A stretch of 28,977 bases of DNA from Paraphysoderma sedebokerense (taxonomy: Eukaryota; Blastocladiomycota; Physodermatomycetes; Physodermatales; Physodermataceae): the NCBI GenBank assembly GCA_025602915.1, contig JAHLJZ010000145.1, positions 1 to 28,977 on the forward strand. Direction: 5' to 3'. Shown here in pieces: positions 22,890 to 28,977 of the stretch. A model generated the notes under the pieces. The model was not told the DNA's origin. It made no database searches and saw nothing but the letters and a program-made list of their open reading frames with translations. The first letter of the stretch is position 1. Every line of letters begins with the position of its first letter. Made by a program: the position numbers and the translations under genes.

Positions 22890-24196
22890 TCTCAACTGAC
22901 AAAATTCAGATTATAAACGGGATAGGCAAGCTTTATATATACACAAAAATACTATTCAGGAAAAGAGGGTAGTGGTGCGAACGAAGCCTGTTGGCGGAGC
23001 GGACTGAGTTTAAGATTTGTTTACTTGGTTGCCCGAGAGCTTCTTTGATTTCGGTTCGTCTTTATAAAATTATATCTGGTGTCAAGATAAATGGAAGTGG
23101 GAGATGAATTGAAGAGGAGGGGGAGGGAAAAAATATCTGTTGCCAAACGTCTGAATATCTGTCCGACTCCATTCTCTCCCCGCTCTGTGTTACATATCCA
23201 GACCAATCACTACAAAGCCCATTCTTCCCTCTGCACGCGGATGGAAGGGATATATCTGGAGAATATTGTCAGACTCGGTCATACCCATAACCATATCCAC
23301 GGAGCGAGATGGCACAAATCTTATCATTTTCCGCTAATACATTCCGCAATCATTAGTAGCTGTTGTTAGTGGCATGTCGTGTATTTGCAAAACGATTGTC
23401 AGCGCAATGTTCTGCGGTCACAATCTCCAGCCAAAATAACATAAATACTTGAACTATTCATCTCAATTTATTCTGTGACTGCTTTGTCTGAAATCACTAA
23501 ACTGAATCGGGGATGATAAAACATCCCGAGAGCATTTCTGCTTTTATTGAACAACCAGGAAACTGCGCTCAGGTGAAGATACTTCCTCTTCGGATGTAAC
23601 AGATTTTTATCAAGTGTATTAAAAATCAGTAAGATCAATATACTGAATTCAACTTGCTCAAGCATGTGCCTTGGTTGACCGTGACCAAAAGTGATAAGAA
23701 GCAAGACAAATATTGGATACTCGGTAAGGACTCGCATCTCATAGACGAAATGGACTCCAGCTAGCACCCTCGAATGATTTCTTCTTCTTCTCAGATTAGG
23801 TAGAGATATAATCCCACATCAACGAGTTGATAAGAAAATATCTACAATATACTGAGTGAGAGTACTAGAGACTGTTGTGCAGTTCTGTGCCTATATAATC
23901 AACGAAAGTGTGACATGTGATCAGTTGTCATAGAAACATGAATGGGGATGTTGTTCCGCTGACAGTGCGCAAAGAATTACAAATAAAGTAGCGCATTGAT
24001 AACTGGACGATCTTTGTATTAGAGCATACTTTCTTTCAGCTAATTTCATAGATATCATCTAATTCAGTTTAAAAACTGTATGTACCAGATAATAGTATTT
24101 CAAATGCATGACAATCTCGCCTATATTTAAGCATACTGCACAATATCCTTTGAATTAACGATACTTAAAAGTAGAAATGTCTTTCTCCAAGCTTGA
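22890..24196. other. Intergenic stretch upstream of the scaffold gene
   Basis: A 1.3-kb stretch. The right part (from about 23770) belongs to the repeat described separately. The remainder contains short open frames (23468..23767 minus, 23091..23369 plus) without domains or signal peptides. Nothing else is recognised. Confidence 0.45.
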
Positions 24197-24245
24197 CTAG
24201 TTTGGATTCTTCCAGTCCGGCTCAAAAAATCGAGGATTCAACCAT
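23770..24245 (-). repeat. 3' flank of the ADP-ribosyltransferase-like gene, repeat copy 1
   Basis: This region matches 28612..28977 in the same orientation, including a near-identical run around gatagtatttcaaatgcatg and acaatctcgcctatattt. The copy at the right edge is shorter by roughly 100 nt. The similarity continues into the 3' end of the gene. Confidence 0.85.
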
Positions 24246-26884
24246 TTTCGAATCAGTAGTAGATTCTGTCAAGGTGATCTGATTGCAATTCTTAGGGTTC
24301 ACTTTGATTTGGACGGTAGATACTGCTGTTTTAAGCGGACCAGCGATATAGTCGAAATCCGTTAATAATTGCGTTGCAAAAGTTGGATCTGCTTCAGGGT
24401 ACTTGGCTCCTCCAGTTTTCGTTTTGCCAAACCACGGAGTGTCAGGATCTGGAGCACCCAAATCATTGCGCAACCCCTGCCAGGGATAGACTTTTCCCTT
24501 CATAGTTTGGATTGAGGGGATCCAGACGATCGAAATTATTGGTTGAGAACCATCGTTTTCTGCGGCTTTGTTGGCATAAATGGTGGCGACTTCTCGGTTA
24601 ATTGTAGTGTAGAAACCTGTGGTTAGACAATAAATACGTATTCATTAGACTATGTCTTCCCTACTCATTTAATAAAGAACGTTAACTAACCTGGTCCAAA
24701 TTGCTCATTCTCAATCGCATCGGCAGTTATTACCGCTTCCCTACATCGAACACCCTCGGCTTTTATACTATCAAAGCGCTTCCGCGAAGTTCCATGAAAT
24801 CCAATGAGCTTGATACTTCACCAGCGACCAAACAAGATCACCAATAGTAGAGCCCACGCTGTGTGCTGGGTTGGGCTGGGCAGAAACCCCGGTTTGTTTG
24901 GGACAAGGTCCCTGCGTATCATTCTTGTACCAACACAAATCAAATAACTCGTATCCGGCCCCATGTAAAAAGCCCCATTGTTGTGAAAACGGCAGTTCTG
25001 CAGGGACGGTGATGCCTAGACTCAGGCATCCTATTCTATCACTATAAAAATAAATTGTCGAATTAGAAGGGTTTCTCAACTTAATTCCACAAGAACCACA
25101 CTTACGATTTTCCTCCGAGGTCTTGGGCCGCGAAAGCGACTACTTTGCTTGGAGTCGGTAAGCTTGGGCTGGTTTGACCACAGGTGTTGAAAAGTGGAAC
25201 AGATACAACGCCGACTGGTCGAGTATCAATTTCTTTCCCATTCAATGTGCCAACTACTCGGGCGGCCAATTCTGCCTTTCCGCTGAAGCAACCGCTTGCT
25301 TCCTGACTAGACGCGGTTCCTTGTCCATTGACCGTAACGCTACCGTCGGCTTGCACACCAACGGTGATTTGATATCTTCCCTGCAGTGCATCAATTCCAA
25401 ACTTGGCGGCTGGAAGAATATGAAACCCAAGTTCGCCAGTCACCAGTAAGCTGTTCGTTACTTGAGTTTTCAATGTTGGTTTGTCCGCAATCGCCTTGTT
25501 TTCGTTTTTATCGACATTTTCCCCCGCAATCCCAACATAAAAATCCTTCTGTGGAATTGGCATGGTGACGCCCGCGTTAATATTCCCGACTGCTTGGAGA
25601 TCTGCAACTGCGAGGAGATCAATTGCTAACTCGGGGCCAATATTCACGATTCCTTCCACTATGCAGATGAAACCAATTATTAGAGACAACTTCAGATACA
25701 AGCAAAACAAAATTACGCACCTCCAAAACCCGGAATTCCAATAGGCGGCAACCTGACTGTCTTGGTCGCTTGAAGCATAAGATTTGCTGTGAGGTCAGCA
25801 GATAGTTCTGCCTTCCCGCTAGATTTTACATATATATACGCTTCTTTAATGTCAAAAGGAACCAGGGTACCGACGATTTTAATACCTGGAGATTGCCGCA
25901 ATATCTTCTGTCAGTATACGTCGCTATATTTAAGAGTTCAATATCTATGGAAGCAAAGGCGAAAACATTACCAAACACCAAATCAAGGCATACGTCGGTA
26001 TCAACGGTCAATTTAAGATTGGCCGCTGCGACCACCGACGTGCCGGAAGAAGAGCATGTCCCCCCTGCAACAGTCTTATCTAAAACCGTTGTCCTTCATT
26101 TAAAGCAACCACCCTGAGCCGATGACTTATCAACGTCTACCTTTCTAATTGAATCAACCCAGTTCTTGAACTTGTCGCGTATGTCGCTGAAAAATCCGTT
26201 TCGCGCACCCGTCATTAATTGAACTAAGTTTGCTTGATCTTTCGTAGCTGCCAGACCAGGCGCCGTGAAAAATGAATCATGATTTGTATAGTCCATGGTC
26301 ATAGCGATGGGTGGGGCGTTGGGTGCGCTCGTTATTTGTTTGAAGTCGCTATCCAGTGCTACAGTTCCGTCATTCGTGTTGTGAGGGGTAGACACTCGCA
26401 TAATCCTAATATTTCGTGATTTATCTCCTTCGCATGGAACCATAATAATAGTGCCGGGCTTTTGCAGCTTGTTGCATTCAGATTGACTCGCAGCATTACA
26501 CACAATTGAAGTTTGTGCAGCTTTATTTCTACATGGTGGCAGCTGTCTGACTGTAACTCCTGGTTGGGTGGCGTCAAATAGTTGGGCGGCCGGGCCACTG
26601 ACTAAAAATCTCGCTTTGGTATTAACTGTCGTGTTGCCGGTACCCGATGTGGGATTTTTATCGGAAGGTGGAGATTTGAACTGAAAAGGCTCTTTATAGG
26701 TAACGGGAATTTCAAAGAACAGATTCTTCTGCCCTTGTCCGGGCTCTTTAATTACCGAAGGGTTAGTTGGAGCGTTCGCTGCCATGACAGTATGCCGTGC
26801 CGGTGCTGATATGCTATCCACCATCGAGCCTAGTAAGATACCATATATGGCTACGCAGAAGGAAGTTAATATGAGTTTCCGCAA
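24197..26884 (-). CDS. Secreted toxin-like protein: beta-rich fungal domain plus ADP-ribosyltransferase-like domain
   Basis: The start MRKLILTSFCVAIYGILLGS is a signal peptide. A Cys-containing N-terminal region comes first. The middle part, with repeated strands such as GKAELSADLTANLMLQ, PPIGIPGF, then VNIGPELAIDLLAVADLQA, resembles the beta-rich domain of secreted fungal proteins annotated as DUF7223/DUF7029 (recognised from memory). The C-terminal part shows an ADP-ribosyltransferase pattern: FHGTS (near 24799..24785) and GPGFYTTINREVATIYA (near 24623..24573), with a later FDYIAGPL strand, comparable to the H-Y-(E) class. Several short GT-AG introns are evident. It looks largely whole; about two places where the frame is interrupted may be further introns or decay, and I do not resolve them. 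The 3' end is placed where similarity to the right-edge copy ends. Target and activity are unknown. Confidence 0.6.
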
Positions 26885-28089
26885 TGATGATAAATCCAGA
26901 ATAACCTACCAAACTGACACAACTGCACGAATATACTATTGCAACCTTGTGAGTGAGTTCTTGTTGTCATTCTATTGACAAACAATGTGATATGATAATG
27001 AAATCAAAGACGTTTCAGGTCAAACTTTGTGCACGATACTCTATGTTATTGTCTAGTGAGTATTTTCTTGCTTAGCTGGTTCAGAGTTCCCCCGGCTATT
27101 TTATACCTATCGCCGGCCTTGTCGATGAAATTTACTTATTCAGCTTAAATTCGGCAGAACTTTCTTCTAGTAATTTAACATTAAACTTTGGCTATTAATA
27201 TAGCTGTATTGTATTCACATAAATTGTGCGTTTCCTTTGATCTGATAGGTGCTGAGTTCGTCATTCCTAGCATAGCGTGATTAATAACATTAGCCACATT
27301 ATTGGTTACATTCCTGAATTCTTGATTGTCAACGCTATGCGCAAATCAATTTTGATACTCACTAGAGAATTTATCCGGTGCCTCAGGGAATTCCGGAGAC
27401 AACTTAAAATAGCTTGACCAGCTTGCTCTTGTTTAAGCCGCATGACATTGTCCGTCCAAAGCACGGACACGAATTAGCTTTTTCGGTAGGAACTCCAGAC
27501 AATCGGTAATCTGTTCTGTCATTAATGTCTCGGCTTGTGCACAAATGATGCTATGGAAGTGGATACCTGAAAATCAATTGATCTATATTTACTCATATCC
27601 ATATTTTGGCTAAATGTATTTATAACTCGAGTTTTAATTCTCGCTCGATTTCGCTGAATGCTTTACTGATCAGCAATTTGAATCATACAATAACTGAATG
27701 ATATATTCGGATACACAGCCATTTATTGATTCATAAATCACGAAAATTTGTTAGTTTTATTTACAATCTCGTACGCTCATATATGAAAATGCTTTCGCGT
27801 GTGGCATTCACTTGACTACAGAAATTTGTAATCGAGTCATTTCGAATATTATCGCATTACATGTTTCATTCTTAAAGGGCAAATGTGATATCGGACCAGC
27901 CAGTTGTTCACCTGTGGGTGATAAATAATGTGCTTTTAACTACAAATTCAAAACATGGACTTGGACTATGAGAGCCTTTGAAGTTTGAACATTTGGCCCG
28001 TCTTCGTACATTTCTCTAACACAATGTAGGAGGATACTAAAACGACGTATAATGCTAAAACTCTACATTTCCTTCATCTGCCTGTCCAT
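26885..28089. other. Intergenic stretch without a recognised gene
   Basis: A 1.2-kb AT-rich stretch upstream of the ADP-ribosyltransferase-like gene, presumably holding its promoter. I see no open frame of note, RNA gene or clear repeat. Confidence 0.45.
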
Positions 28090-28620
28090 ATTAAAAAATT
28101 GGTGGTGAAGAAACCTGCTGTAAGCGGATCTGCTATATAGTAAAAATCAACGAGCAACCGGGCGGCATAGGTCGGTCCGCTTCTGGAAATAAGCTCGTTT
28201 CTTCTACCTTCCCAAACCATGGCAAGTCAAGATCGAGAGCACCCAATTCATTCTTTGTCCCGCGTCGGATATAATTTTTACGTCCAAAGTTTTATTGGAG
28301 GGCATTCACGCAACGGCAATGACGGGTTCGGAACAGTCATGGGAATCTTGCAGAATGGTGGTATTAATACATATCACGTGTAATGACTGTAGTATATATA
28401 CATCTTGGATAGTTCACGACAAGATATTTCTGACTTATCGTATTATATGGTTATTGCCTCTCGAGGTACTATCGCTGGGGTTATATTTTGTATGGATACC
28501 ACAACAGGAACCACCTCGTTTTACTGCCATATCGGCGAATATTTTCGCGGCTTTCCAACTGACTGGTGGAATCCTGAAATTGATGGTGGGTTAATCAGTG
28601 CCACCACCGTTTAAATGCCT
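28090..28620 (-). pseudogene. Decayed fragment of the ADP-ribosyltransferase-like family
   Basis: On the minus strand this segment is recognisably related to the C-terminal part of the gene at 26884..24197; for example, the blocks around 28110-28260 match those around 24320-24480 (gctgt..taagcgga.c, then ccaaacca.gg followed by gagcacccaa). The fragment is truncated and broken, with several lesions, and is older than the copy entering at the right edge. It should be read as a fossil. Confidence 0.65.
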
Positions 28621-28977
28621 TCTTCTCCGCTTAGGTAAAATATAGTCTCATATCAATGAGTTGAAAAGAAAATAACTTAGTTTTTGCGGAAAAAATTGTA
28701 AATGAAAAACAGCATAGCCGGCTAGGCAATCTCTGTTTTCGAGCATGTTTCTATTACGGATTTACGTCCAATTCCATATATATCAGCTAATTCAATGAAT
28801 AAACTATACATCCGAGATGATAGTATTTCAAATGCATGACAATCTCGCCTATATTTATACATACTGTACAATATCTCATGAATTAATGATACTTAAAAAG
28901 TAGATAGTTTTTCCTCCAAGTTGGACTAGTTTGGTTTCAACCAGTCTGGTTGGAAAAATCGAGGAGTCAACCATTTG
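28612..28977 (-). repeat. 3' flank and start of a further family copy at the right edge, repeat copy 2
   Basis: This direct repeat of 23770..24245 is in the same orientation. From about 28926 to the window edge it matches the 3' end of the gene at 24197 (gactagtttgg, then aaaaatcgagga followed by tcaaccatt). It therefore marks the last part of another family member that continues outside the window; whether that member is whole cannot be seen. Confidence 0.75.

Noticed and set aside
23468-23767. Minus-strand 99-codon open frame next to the right-hand array
   Set aside because: No domain, no support from the repeat copy, and hydrophobic content from AT-rich sequence only.
1-28977. CRISPR arrays, bacterial operons, LTR elements, rRNA and tRNA genes
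   Set aside because: No regularly spaced repeats, no long terminal repeats with a primer-binding site, and no rRNA or complete tRNA signature was seen on either strand; the gene structure is eukaryotic.

Overview
The window reads as fungal nuclear DNA: AT-leaning, with most genes cut by many short GT-AG introns (commonly 62-76 nt, some 100-230 nt, often with a CTAAC/CTGAC-type branch site before a pyrimidine tract), and with a fungal core gene set (Orc6, Rqt4/ASC-1, a Pho85/Cdk5-type kinase, a Dsc2/UBAC2-like protein and a Boi-like SH3-SAM-PH scaffold). The high intron density argues against budding yeasts and suits a basidiomycete or an early-diverging lineage; the phylum cannot be fixed from this window. 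I rebuilt gene models by hand from splice sites and phase.

Left part (1-5503): a two-exon gene on the minus strand for a Cys/His-rich, SWIM-like protein (1362..43), an unassigned stretch, then a six-exon plus-strand gene (2534..5503) for an 877-residue secreted protein with a glycine/alanine-rich hydrophobic region and a bulb-lectin motif at its C-terminus.

Centre (5791-22889): mostly housekeeping genes. RQT4 (8168..5791) and ORC6 (10161..8423) lie in tandem on the minus strand. Next come two tandem double-psi beta-barrel (barwin/expansin-like) secreted genes on the minus strand: an intact copy (13292..12332) and a decayed one (11380..10617), which also share their promoters. A small secreted I9-type inhibitor gene (15328..14838, minus) and a Pho85/Cdk5-like kinase gene (15545..17398, plus) diverge from a 216-nt intergenic stretch that holds two CACGTG boxes in inverted arrangement. 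A Dsc2/UBAC2-like rhomboid-fold UBA gene (17862..19332, plus) converges on a five-exon gene for an SH3-SAM-PH protein that appears to carry an extra calponin-homology-like C-terminal domain (22889..19750, minus).

Right part (24197-28977): a lineage-specific secreted-protein array. One large minus-strand gene joins a beta-rich domain, of the kind seen in fungal secreted proteins, to a C-terminal ADP-ribosyltransferase-like domain. A decayed fragment of the same family lies at 28090-28620, and the 3' end of a third copy enters from the right edge. The shared flanks show these are direct tandem duplications. Both ends of the window thus look like fast-evolving accessory DNA around a stable core.
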